Shown here piece after piece: positions 1-7,232 of a stretch of DNA of 13,367 nucleotides (the first letter of the stretch is position 1; the number at the start of each line of letters is the position of its first letter). The notes below the pieces were generated by a model, which saw nothing but the letters and a program-made list of their open reading frames with translations, made no database searches and was not told the DNA's origin. The stretch covers positions 1-13,367 of the forward strand of contig JAZNOG010000043.1 in the NCBI GenBank assembly GCA_045580645.1, read 5' to 3'. This stretch comes from HGM10836 sp045580645. Its GTDB lineage: Bacteria > Bacillota_I > Bacilli_A > RF39 > UBA660. Position numbers and translations under genes: made by a program.

Positions 1-122
1 ATTTCTTCATATATATTTTCTTGTATCTTATCTTCTTTTCTGTTTTTATAAATAAAATAACTACTAATAAGCATAATGCCTATTAGTAGTACCATAATTA
101 TTCTATATATTATTTTCTTCAT
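1..122 (-). CDS. Membrane-anchored protein, 5' end only (possibly class B sortase)
   Basis: The ATG at 122 opens a frame that runs off the left edge with no stop, giving 40 visible residues. It overlaps the end of the VirB4 gene by 20 bases, and a GAGGT ribosome binding site lies 8 bases upstream inside that gene. The residues form a short basic start (MKKIIYRI), one hydrophobic membrane segment at about residues 7-25, then a charged stretch rich in Lys and Glu. This is the shape of a type II membrane anchor. From memory, class B sortases often start this way and can follow virB4 in this element family, where they would attach surface proteins to the cell wall. No catalytic region is visible, so the sortase call is a guess; the existence of the gene is well supported by start, binding site and overlap. 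Confidence 0.65.
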   Translation of the reverse strand, partial: MKKIIYRIIMVLLIGIMLISSYFIYKNRKEDKIQENIYEE

Positions 123-2469
123 TATCTTGTACCTCATTTACAACTTCCTTTAACTTTGTTGTCATTAACTTATAAAGTTCTGTATTTTTAGGGAACTTAT
201 TTCTAAATGGTATCAATGAACTTCTAACTCGTATCAATCCTTCTCCTTCTCTTGAATTTGTTACATGTTTCATTTCTGGCTCTGATATATTTAATATATG
301 TGCTAATTCATCTCTATCTGTTGCTGCTTGATTTAACATTATAATAAGTTCACTATTAGCTATCATAGAATTGCCATCTTTATTTTTCAACATTTCAGAT
401 ATATTTTGAGTAATGCCTGTGGCACACCCTCCATATTTTCTTATTCTTTTCCATAAGTTATTTATAAATCTTGCCGTATATTCATGTTGAAATAATAAAT
501 AAATTTCATCTATAAAAATGTATGTATTTTTTCCTTTTTGTCTGTTTCTTGTAATTCTATTGAAAATATTATCTAATATTACTAACATTCCTATCGGTTT
601 TAATTGGTCTGTTAAATCAATAATATCATAGCAAACTATTCTATTATGAACTTTTACATTTGTTTGCTTTGAAAATGTATTTAAACTACCTTTTGAAAAT
701 AATTCTATTGCTAGTGCTATTTCTTTTGCCTCTGGTTCTGGTTGCTCTAGTAATACTTTTCTAAAATCCTCCAATGTTGGTGGTGTTCCTTGATAATTTC
801 CCTGTTTATAATATCTATATACTAATCGTGTGCATCTATCTATAATAGTTTTTTGTTGTATTACCATTTTACTATTGTCCATTATCTGCTCACACAAAGA
901 CAATATAAATTCTGCTTTTGAAGTTATTGCATCTCTATCTTTATCTCCATAATTTTTATTTAAGTCTAATGCGTTTATGTGATTGTTGCTTGTAGAAGAT
1001 ATTTTTATTACTTCTCCTCCTAACGCTTGTATAAGTGGTTTGTATTCAGCTTCAGGATCTAGGACAATTATATCAGCATTTTTATCTCTTAATGCTATTG
1101 AGGTTATTTCTTGTTTAGCAGTAAAACTTTTTCCACTTCCACTTACTCCTAAAATAAATGAATTTCCATTTTGCAATGTCTTTCTGTCTATTAAAATCAT
1201 ATTTTTAGAAATAATATTTTTTCCGTAATATATACCTTGTGTATCTTGTATTTCTTGAACTTTAAAAGGCATAAATACTGATAAACTTTCTGTTGTTAAT
1301 GTTCTTTTTGCCTTTATTCTTCTTACTCCACTTGGCATAACTGTATTTAACCCCTCTAATTGTTGGTATCTTAATTTTGCTAATTGGCATAAATGTTTAC
1401 CTGCAGTCGCTAATAAACTTTCTGTATCACTATCTAGTTCCTCTTTACTATCTGCTGTATGTACTATTGTTATGGTTGCTAAAAACATTCTTTGATCTCG
1501 TGTTATTAAATCATCTAAAAATTCTTTGCTTTCTTCTCTTTGTCTTTGTAATTCATAAGGAATTATTGCAGAAAAGTTATTATTTTCATTTTGTCTGCGT
1601 TGCCAATATGTTATATTTGTTTCAACTCCCATTCTAATATTCTCTGCCATCTTTATTGCCTCTTGCATTGGTACTGGTTTTAAATCTATACTTAACATCA
1701 TGTTTTTATTTAGTTCGGTTAATTCTGATATAATATTATCTCTAATAAATGTTGCATATTCTTTTAAGTATAATACTCTGCCATATCGGTCTCCGATTTT
1801 GAAATAATCTGTTTTAAATTCAAAAGTATCTGGACAAATATAATCTTTAAAACTATGACCTTTTTTCATAAATTCTTTTATATCAAAACTATATAAATCT
1901 TCTTCTCCTACTCTATAAAAATCATAAAAACTTCTTAATCTTTCATTAGTATCAACTTCTGTTAATTTAGAATTTAATCTTGCAAAACTGTTTGCAAGTT
2001 CTACACCTGTTCTTGCAAAATAATTTCTTGATTCATCAATGTTCTTTTTATTTACTGTAACTGTTAGCATTTTTTCTTGTATAATTCCATTTGAATCTAT
2101 TGAATTACTTGCTAGTATCTCATTTAATTCTTTTCTATATTTAGTTAAGTGGTCATCTTCTAATTTTAATTTTATTTTATTATCAAAATCTATTTTATTA
2201 AGTTTTCTATTTATAATTGTTATTTTAGAATTCGCACCACAATCTAATAAATTTAATATATTGCCATACCCTAAAAACATTGTTTCTTGTTCTTCTTGTC
2301 CTGCAACTGCATAATTTATATCTGTAAAACTAAATGTTTTTGAATATTTATGGTGTCCTACTTTAAATATTCCATCTTCATAAATTGTTTTTATTGGAAT
2401 AGCTTGTTGCACACTTCTAGGCACTTTTATCTTTTCTTTTTCTCTTTTTATGAACTCTAGGAACTTCAT
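103..2469 (-). CDS. virB4: VirB4/TraE-type conjugation ATPase
   Basis: At 788 residues this is full length for a VirB4-family ATPase, the cytoplasmic motor that powers assembly and substrate movement in type IV secretion channels. Residues 1-400 are the family's N-terminal domain. The Walker A motif GVSGSGKS is at about residues 441-448, a DPEAEY segment follows near 470, and the Walker B strand IFIDEIYLLF is at about 651-660, with a TGITQN segment near 686. The start at 2469 has AAGGAGGG 8 bases upstream. It overlaps the end of the PrgI-type gene by 53 bases in another frame, which suggests translational coupling. The frame is uninterrupted and its three CGG trinucleotides (474, 1223 and 1793) are all out of frame, in contrast to virD4. 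CGA codes for Arg here, for example in the DRYGR segment near residue 227. Confidence 0.95.
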   Translation of the reverse strand: MKFLEFIKREKEKIKVPRSVQQAIPIKTIYEDGIFKVGHHKYSKTFSFTDINYAVAGQEEQETMFLGYGNILNLLDCGANSKITIINRKLNKIDFDNKIKLKLEDDHLTKYRKELNEILASNSIDSNGIIQEKMLTVTVNKKNIDESRNYFARTGVELANSFARLNSKLTEVDTNERLRSFYDFYRVGEEDLYSFDIKEFMKKGHSFKDYICPDTFEFKTDYFKIGDRYGRVLYLKEYATFIRDNIISELTELNKNMMLSIDLKPVPMQEAIKMAENIRMGVETNITYWQRRQNENNNFSAIIPYELQRQREESKEFLDDLITRDQRMFLATITIVHTADSKEELDSDTESLLATAGKHLCQLAKLRYQQLEGLNTVMPSGVRRIKAKRTLTTESLSVFMPFKVQEIQDTQGIYYGKNIISKNMILIDRKTLQNGNSFILGVSGSGKSFTAKQEITSIALRDKNADIIVLDPEAEYKPLIQALGGEVIKISSTSNNHINALDLNKNYGDKDRDAITSKAEFILSLCEQIMDNSKMVIQQKTIIDRCTRLVYRYYKQGNYQGTPPTLEDFRKVLLEQPEPEAKEIALAIELFSKGSLNTFSKQTNVKVHNRIVCYDIIDLTDQLKPIGMLVILDNIFNRITRNRQKGKNTYIFIDEIYLLFQHEYTARFINNLWKRIRKYGGCATGITQNISEMLKNKDGNSMIANSELIIMLNQAATDRDELAHILNISEPEMKHVTNSREGEGLIRVRSSLIPFRNKFPKNTELYKLMTTKLKEVVNEVQDNEENNI

Positions 2470-2824
2470 TCTTCATTCCCTCCTTTTCTATTCTTTTAAA
2501 TTCTTCTTTTAACATTTCATCATAAATATTTTCTGGTTTGAAAAGTAATACTTTAGGCATCAATATCTCTGACTTAAACCAAGCTATAAAAAATTCTTCT
2601 GCATTCATTCCGTTATATTTCACAAATCCTAATATGCCAAAAGGCATTGCACCTAAAATGCACACCCAAGATAATGTTTCTAATCCCAGATGATTTCGTA
2701 GTAAGAAATATAACAATACGGCTACACCACACGCTAGAGCAGAAAAAATGAACTGCCTCATTGACAGTCCAAAAAATACATTTTCTTTGTAATCTCTTAT
2801 TTCTTTGTTAATTTTAATTTCCAT
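2417..2824 (-). CDS. PrgI-family inner membrane channel protein (VirB3-like)
   Basis: This is a 135-residue protein with a short polar N-terminus (MEIKINKEIRDYKENVFFGL), two adjacent hydrophobic segments at about residues 24-43 and 50-69, and a basic tail ending KKRKRKDKSA. That is the pattern of the PrgI family, which in Firmicutes conjugation systems sits immediately before VirB4 and is thought to do the job of VirB3 in the membrane. The position directly upstream of virB4, with overlapping frames, fits. The gene starts 2 bases after the stop of the preceding 279-residue gene; its only candidate binding site is a weak AAAGG inside that gene, so it is probably translated by coupling. A CGG at 2610-2612 is out of frame (AAC GGA). 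Confidence 0.85.
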   Translation of the reverse strand: MEIKINKEIRDYKENVFFGLSMRQFIFSALACGVAVLLYFLLRNHLGLETLSWVCILGAMPFGILGFVKYNGMNAEEFFIAWFKSEILMPKVLLFKPENIYDEMLKEEFKRIEKEGMKNEVPRVHKKRKRKDKSA

Positions 2825-2826
2825 AC

Positions 2827-3666
2827 TTATCTCGACCTTTCTTTTAATTTTATTCTTTCTTGTTTTAACATTTTAGCTATATCTGGAAATCTATCAAGAA
2901 AGTCCTCTTTATCTATTCTTTTATTAACACAATATTGTAAATATTTTTGAACTCCATTTTTATATTCAAAATCTGGATAAATATCTTGTAATTCTTCCAT
3001 AATCCATTCATGTGAATCACTTGCAATTTGTATTATTTGGCAATTCTTATTTAGAGAATAAAAAAGCCCCTCATTATTACTATAAGCGTATTCAGGTACA
3101 ACTTCTAATTGATTATTCAAACCTTTTCTATATGGTTGAACAAGAATTAGATAATCTCCCTCCATTTCTCCAAAAACTGCATAAGAGTCTTTAATATTAT
3201 CTTTATCTAATACAGAATAGATAAATCCAAATTCATCTCTTCCAAACTCTTTTCGTACTTCTTTAGAATTTAAAATTTCTCTAGCATCTTTTCTTATATC
3301 GTGCTTTATTTCTTCCTTTGAATTTCCTTTGTCTTTTCTATATGTTATTTTTTTTGCATATTTGTTTACAAATGTTTTTACACCTTTTTGATCGTATTTA
3401 TATAATTCATTTACATCTATTTTTGCAAATATTCCATTACAATAATCAAAAATTTTTGCTTTTAAAAAACTTTCTATCAATTCTTTATCATCTTTTACTA
3501 CCACTTTGTCTGGTGTATCTCCTCTTAATCCATCTATTGTTACTTCATCAAGTTCTTCTGTTTGCAAATCTTTCATAGTTAATTTTATGCTACCACTTTC
3601 TGATTCTCCGACTAATAATTTATAATCTTTATCTTTAAAATGAAATGTCAAATCTTGTTTTTCCAT
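2827..3666 (-). CDS. Conserved-context protein of unknown function (279 aa)
   Basis: I do not recognise this protein. It is hydrophilic and mixed charged, with no signal peptide, membrane segment or nucleotide-binding motif that I can see. The N-terminal 50 residues look like a small beta-rich domain, the middle (about 85-140) is rich in Lys and Asp, and the C-terminal half contains aromatic-rich strands (GDYLILVQPYRKG near 170-182) followed by a helical, charged end. AGAGAGG lies 8 bases before the ATG at 3666. It sits between the TrbL/VirB6-type gene and the PrgI-type gene, with gaps of only a few bases on each side, so it is co-expressed with the channel genes and probably acts in the cytoplasm. 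It could be an accessory or regulatory factor. A GTC GGA sequence holds the only CGG, out of frame. Confidence 0.8.
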   Translation of the reverse strand: MEKQDLTFHFKDKDYKLLVGESESGSIKLTMKDLQTEELDEVTIDGLRGDTPDKVVVKDDKELIESFLKAKIFDYCNGIFAKIDVNELYKYDQKGVKTFVNKYAKKITYRKDKGNSKEEIKHDIRKDAREILNSKEVRKEFGRDEFGFIYSVLDKDNIKDSYAVFGEMEGDYLILVQPYRKGLNNQLEVVPEYAYSNNEGLFYSLNKNCQIIQIASDSHEWIMEELQDIYPDFEYKNGVQKYLQYCVNKRIDKEDFLDRFPDIAKMLKQERIKLKERSR

Positions 3667-3671
3667 ATCTA

Positions 3672-3968
3672 TTACCTCTCTCTTGATTTATTTTTCTTAT
3701 TAAATGTATCTGCTAAATTGCCTCCAGCTAAAACCTTTTTAAAATCATTTTTAGCTTTTGTTATATTAGTATCGTAGTAATAGCCATAATCCCACTCTAA
3801 TTTGTTATCTTTTACTTTATAACCAAATGCAATAATATATTCTTTGTTGCCATCACTAAATGTTCTTTCTACTAAAGCAACAGGTTGTTTTCTACGATAC
3901 CCCACATCCATAACAAACATTCCATTTTCAAACTCTCTAGTTCTTTTAGATTTATATTTCATATCCAT
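3672..3968 (-). CDS. Small unknown protein in the channel operon (98 aa)
   Basis: I do not recognise this 98-residue basic protein. It has no membrane segment; alternating aromatic and hydrophobic residues at about 15-65 (MFVMDVGYRRKQ, EYIIAFGYKV, LEWDYGYYYD) suggest an antiparallel beta sheet, followed by a basic helix and a KNKSRER tail. GGAG lies 7 bases before the ATG at 3968. It is 13 bases downstream of the TrbL/VirB6-type gene and ends 5 bases before the 279-residue gene, so it belongs to the same transcript. CGT codes for Arg in frame (GYRRKQP), showing that this host reads other CGN codons normally. Its role is unknown; a soluble partner of the channel is an inference from position only. 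Confidence 0.78.
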   Translation of the reverse strand: MDMKYKSKRTREFENGMFVMDVGYRRKQPVALVERTFSDGNKEYIIAFGYKVKDNKLEWDYGYYYDTNITKAKNDFKKVLAGGNLADTFNKKNKSRER

Positions 3969-3981
3969 ATTTTTACTCCTT

Positions 3982-4818
3982 TCATAGTCCCATCATCTCT
4001 CTAACTACTCTATCTGACATTTTTACTGTTCCTACTAAAACAAGCATATTAAATACCAATTCTCCTATATAGCTCCATACTTGATTAACTGCTTGTGCTG
4101 ATGTATCTACACTTGGTGGAGAACTTGCAAACAAAGAAAATATTATACAAGCAAGAATTATAATTGCTCCCTCCAAACAAACTGCACAATATCCTTTTAT
4201 AAAACTTTTTCCAACCTGTTGTGTTGGCTCTCCTGCAAATGTTGAAAGTGGAATTGGTGCAATAGCAGTATATAAGTACAGTTTAAAAAATCTTCCATAT
4301 ACAGTTAAAATCATAACAAAAGACAATACTGTTATAAACAGTCCTCCTATTAGTGTAACTGCCCATAATGGAATGCTCTCGAAAAATCCACAACTTTCTA
4401 TTGCTGTTATCATTTCTTGTGGTAAAGTTGTTTGTGTTGCATTTCCTAGACCTGCCGTTTGCATTATTGTTTGAACTACTCCTTGTACTATTTTAAAAAT
4501 TGCTAACATTAGCTCTAGTCCATAGGTTATTACTGCTTTTGCTAATGCAAATCTTACAAATAGTTTTAAAACTTGTTCTGGCTTTTTTACTTCTGCAAAA
4601 CTACCACAAGTTTTAACAACACCTACTAAAAAGAAAACTACAAGCAATGCTAAACCTATTGCTTGTACTGCACCATTTATATTAACAATTACATTCCAAA
4701 TAGTTCCTCCTTTAAATGTTTCTGGAGTTTGAGTAATTAGTGTCCATATCTCGCTTAATTTTCCATTCCAAGTATCCAATGCGTTTTGTAGATTACCTAC
4801 AATCCAATTATCTGACAT
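3982..4818 (-). CDS. TrbL/VirB6-type polytopic conjugation channel protein
   Basis: This 278-residue protein has about five or six hydrophobic segments (roughly residues 46-70, 85-112, 150-175, 178-200, 210-232 and 250-268). A central polar loop contains the segment APIPLSTFAGEPTQQVGKSF (about 189-208), a pattern I associate with the TrbL/VirB6-like proteins of Firmicutes conjugative transposons. Such proteins form the inner membrane part of the DNA and protein conduit. GGAGG lies 9 bases before the ATG at 4818. It follows the Maff2 gene, as is usual in this family of elements, after a 68-base gap that contains a stem-loop. The CGG at 4455-4457 is out of frame (ACG GCA). Confidence 0.85.
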   Translation of the reverse strand: MSDNWIVGNLQNALDTWNGKLSEIWTLITQTPETFKGGTIWNVIVNINGAVQAIGLALLVVFFLVGVVKTCGSFAEVKKPEQVLKLFVRFALAKAVITYGLELMLAIFKIVQGVVQTIMQTAGLGNATQTTLPQEMITAIESCGFFESIPLWAVTLIGGLFITVLSFVMILTVYGRFFKLYLYTAIAPIPLSTFAGEPTQQVGKSFIKGYCAVCLEGAIIILACIIFSLFASSPPSVDTSAQAVNQVWSYIGELVFNMLVLVGTVKMSDRVVREMMGL

Positions 4819-4845
4819 GTTATCTCGCCTCCTTATATAAATTTA

Positions 4846-4870
4846 GGCAAGTCCAACTTTTGAACTTGCC
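4846..4870 (-). other. Intercistronic stem-loop after the Maff2 gene
   Basis: On the minus strand, GGCAAGTTC and GGACTTGCC form a 9-base-pair stem with one G-U pair around a 7-base loop. It is notably GC-rich for this DNA and lies between the stop of the Maff2 gene and the start of the TrbL/VirB6 gene. There is no run of T directly after it, so it is not a classic terminator. It could stabilise or process the 3' end of the upstream message, or partly attenuate transcription. Confidence 0.6.
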
Positions 4871-4886
4871 CAATATTCTTTCGTTT

Positions 4887-5228
4887 TTATCCACCTGTAA
4901 TAAGGTCTAATATTTCTTTTGCAAATGTTATAATTATTCCTCCAGCAACTGTTAAAAATCCATTTGCTCTTTGACTTGCATCATGGCTTTTTAGTGCTAG
5001 TCCTACTTGAACAATACCCCAACCAAGTAATATCATTCCTATTGCTCTTATTATTGAAAAAATAAATGTTGATAGATTTTCTATAACAGTTAATGGCTCA
5101 CTTGTTGCTGCAAATACTTGTGATGCTTTTGCTACAAATAATGCAACTACCATAAATATTATTAAAGTTAATCTTTTTAGTGTTTTTATCATAATTTTTT
5201 TAATTATTGTTTTTTTGTTTTCTTTCAT
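4887..5228 (-). CDS. Maff2-family small membrane protein (VirB2/TrbC-like position)
   Basis: The protein has a basic N-terminus, a long hydrophobic segment ending in a signal-peptidase-like VFA-ATS site (about residues 35-43), a second membrane segment at about 55-80, and a third near the C-terminus (GGIIITFAKEILDLI). The C-terminal GFLTVAGGIIITFAKEI resembles the Maff2 family, which sits directly after VirD4 in these elements and is generally taken as the counterpart of the VirB2/TrbC pilin-type subunit. I chose the ATG at 5228 because GGAGG lies 9 bases upstream of it; an ATG at 5234 is only 3 bases from that site. It overlaps the end of virD4 by 29 bases in another frame, so it depends on ribosomes arriving at the end of virD4 or on its own strong binding site. 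Confidence 0.82.
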   Translation of the reverse strand: MKENKKTIIKKIMIKTLKRLTLIIFMVVALFVAKASQVFAATSEPLTVIENLSTFIFSIIRAIGMILLGWGIVQVGLALKSHDASQRANGFLTVAGGIIITFAKEILDLITGG

Positions 5229-7039
5229 TTTCATATTCCTCCATTAAAATATAATTTTCTATATCTTCTTCTGATAAAAGTTCATAACTTATTTCTTGAA
5301 CTTCTTTCATTTCTTTTGTAATGTTACTTTCTTTTAATTCTGTAATATCTAACAATGCAATTGATGCAGTAGCTTTGTCTGTAGCTCCATGTTCATAAAA
5401 TTCTTCCTCTCCATCTGCAGTAAATTTAACATTTGGATGTTTCATAATATCGAATTTATAGTCAATAACAGGCTTTTCTCCTCTTATTAGTAATATTGCT
5501 TTTTGATTATCTAACATTCTAACTTCATCTGCAGTTAATAATTCTCTACCTGTAGCTTGATAGTTTGTTGAATAACTACCACTATGTCCTGTTGATTTTC
5601 CATAGGTATTAGTATCTATTGTTTCTTTTCCAAGCAACTCTGCCACATATTTATGTGTTGATTGCTCATTTCCACCGTAAATATAAAAACTCATCACAAT
5701 TTCCGTACTATTGATTCCCATTGTTTTTCAAATAGTGCTTTTAATTGTGATAAGTTTTGTAAAATTATTGAAACTGATACATTTCTTGAACGCATAACAC
5801 TTAAAATCTTGTCAAAATCATCTGGCAATGCTACATTTGCGAACTCGTCCATCAAAAAATGGACAGGTATTGGTAATGCTCCTTTATATTTATTATCTGC
5901 TCTATAAAAAGCATTTTGAAATATCTGTGTATAAAGTATGCTAACTAAAAAATTATAAGAAGTATTACTATCTGGAATTACTGCAAATACTGCTATTTTT
6001 TCTTCTCCTAATCTGTCTAATTCCATTTCATCTGTAATTGTTAGTCCTGCAATTTCATCAATGTTAAACTTTTCTAATTTTGATGATAAAGTTACTTGTA
6101 TTGATTTTAATGTTCTCCCTGCTCCACTATGATAATCTTTATAATACTTTACTGCTATATGATTTGGATTTCTAAACTCTAACCTTTTAAATAAAATATC
6201 AAGTGGACTTTCATAATCTTCATCATCTTCTTTTGGCTTTCCTGCCCTTAACATTTCAGATACCATTGGAAAGTTTTGCTCATCTTCTGGAGCTTCATAT
6301 TTTAGATAAAATATCAATGCAGATAAAAGCATTTGTGCAGCAATATCCCAAAATGGATCTGAAGATGAACTGCCTTTTGGGGTTGTACTTTTAAATACAT
6401 TTGAAACTAATTTTTGTACATCATTATCATCTTGTATGTATTTAAAGGGATTATAGCAATGACTTAATTTGGGTCTAACTAAATCTAAAACTTTAATTTT
6501 ATATCCCTCTTTTTCTAATAGTTTTCCTGTATCTCTTAAAATTTCTCCGTTTAGGGTCTAATATTACAAATGAGCAATTACATTGCATAACATTTGGTTT
6601 TACAAAAAATCTTGTTTTTCCTGCTCCGACTTCCACCACAAACTAATGTATTTAGATTTCTTCTGTGTTTTTGTGCTTTTAGTCCAATTTTTACATTTTG
6701 TGTTAATATTTTGTTTTGATTTATAGGCTTTTGCATATATTTTTTATTAACTTGATTTGCTACACCCCATATAGCAGACCCATATTCTTCTCCTCTCCTA
6801 TAATTTTTTCTTGTAGACACATATACACCAATACCTAAAATATAAGCTACTAAAAAAATAAGAATAGTTTTTAAGCTATTCTCACAAATTTCAATATTAA
6901 ATGGTGTATTCATTTTCTGTGGTAATTTTTCAATTATTTCTAATAATCCTCCACTTACGCAAGGAGCTACCAATAACGCAAACCATATTACAATTATTGC
7001 TCCAAAACATATTAACACTATATTAGATTTATCTTTCAT
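5200..7039 (-). CDS. virD4: VirD4-type coupling protein, encoded with four +1 shifts at CGG
   Basis: This is the ATPase that receives the relaxase-DNA complex and feeds it to the channel. Read with four single-base skips it is one 611-residue protein, normal for this family. Two membrane segments (about 5-28 and 56-76) are followed by Walker A GGSGAGKT (135-142), FVILDPKGEI (157-166), Walker B FLMDEFANV (394-402) and the conserved IVGNCDEFLYLGGNEQS (443-459). Skips fall after residues 137, 163, 444 and 453, each at an in-frame CGG followed by A or T, and each restores a conserved glycine. Without skipping, reading stops within about 16 codons at the first two sites and about 3 at the others, so conventional annotation would show fragments. 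AAGGA lies 8 bases before the ATG at 7039. The gene overlaps both neighbours. I treat it as functional because all four lesions are identical in type and no other damage is visible; a pseudogene or sequencing error is the alternative. Confidence 0.85.
5675..5677 (-). other. virD4 frameshift site 4: TTA CGG T, +1
   Basis: The frame arriving here reads TAT TTA CGG TGG AAA TGA and would stop after three more codons. Skipping the C gives TAT TTA GGT GGA AAT GAG, restoring the family sequence LYLGGNEQS. The CGG is only nine codons after site 3, so both shifts are needed to bridge a 28-base stretch. Confidence 0.9.
5703..5705 (-). other. virD4 frameshift site 3: GTA CGG A, +1
   Basis: The frame arriving here reads ATA GTA CGG AAA TTG TGA and stops at once. 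Skipping the C gives ATA GTA GGA AAT TGT GAT GAG, which encodes IVGNCDE, a segment I recognise as conserved after WES in VirD4 proteins of this element family. Confidence 0.9.
6547..6549 (-). other. virD4 frameshift site 2: AAA CGG A, +1
   Basis: The frame arriving here reads GAC CCT AAA CGG AGA AAT and stops 16 codons further on. Skipping the C gives GAC CCT AAA GGA GAA ATT, encoding DPKGEI, the conserved loop after the first core strand of VirD4 ATPases. Confidence 0.92.
6626..6628 (-). other. virD4 frameshift site 1: AGT CGG A, +1, inside Walker A
   Basis: The unshifted frame reads GGT GGA AGT CGG AGC AGG AAA and stops 16 codons later at 6578. Skipping the C gives GGT GGA AGT GGA GCA GGA AAA ACA, encoding the P-loop GGSGAGKT. 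The shifted glycine lies between the first P-loop glycine and the GKT, so the ATPase cannot exist without this shift. Confidence 0.93.
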
Positions 7040-7226
7040 CTCTATTATCCTTTTTAAATAGTGATTTCTTTTTTGTTGGGGCATTTATAATCTTTTCCAA
7101 TATTTCACTAACAAAATCATTATCTTCATTTTCATTTATCATATTTGTTCTTTTTTCATTTATGATATTAACTACTGCTCTATGTTCATATTGGTCAAGT
7201 TCTAAAACTCTTTTTTCTTCACTCAT
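7029..7226 (-). CDS. Small conserved conjugation protein upstream of VirD4 (65 aa)
   Basis: This is a short, highly charged, soluble protein with no membrane segment. The pattern LDQYEHRAVVNIINEKRTNM followed by DFVSEILEKIINAP and a basic KKKSLFKKDNRDER tail resembles small hypothetical proteins that sit directly before virD4 in related Firmicutes elements; this is a match from memory. It begins 6 bases after the ArdC-like gene, with a modest AAAGGTAGG site, and its last 11 bases overlap the start of virD4. It is therefore probably translated in a fixed ratio with VirD4. Its function is unknown; an adaptor or chaperone for the coupling protein is an inference from position. Confidence 0.75.
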   Translation of the reverse strand: MSEEKRVLELDQYEHRAVVNIINEKRTNMINENEDNDFVSEILEKIINAPTKKKSLFKKDNRDER

Positions 7227-7232
7227 TTTTGC

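Noticed and set aside
5694..6332. Separate genes starting at internal ATGs in the virD4 fragments (ATG at 6332 and 5721)
   Set aside because: These ATGs lack ribosome binding sites and lie inside conserved VirD4 sequence; the residues between fragments are conserved only in the shifted frame. The first residues of the 5721 frame (MGINSTEIVMSFYIY) do not match VirD4.
5200..7039. virD4 as an ordinary pseudogene broken by random frameshifts
   Set aside because: All four lesions are the same base before a conserved glycine, no stop codon or other indel is visible, and an identical lesion in mobC restores a sensible protein. Decay would not be this uniform. It remains the formal alternative together with sequencing error.
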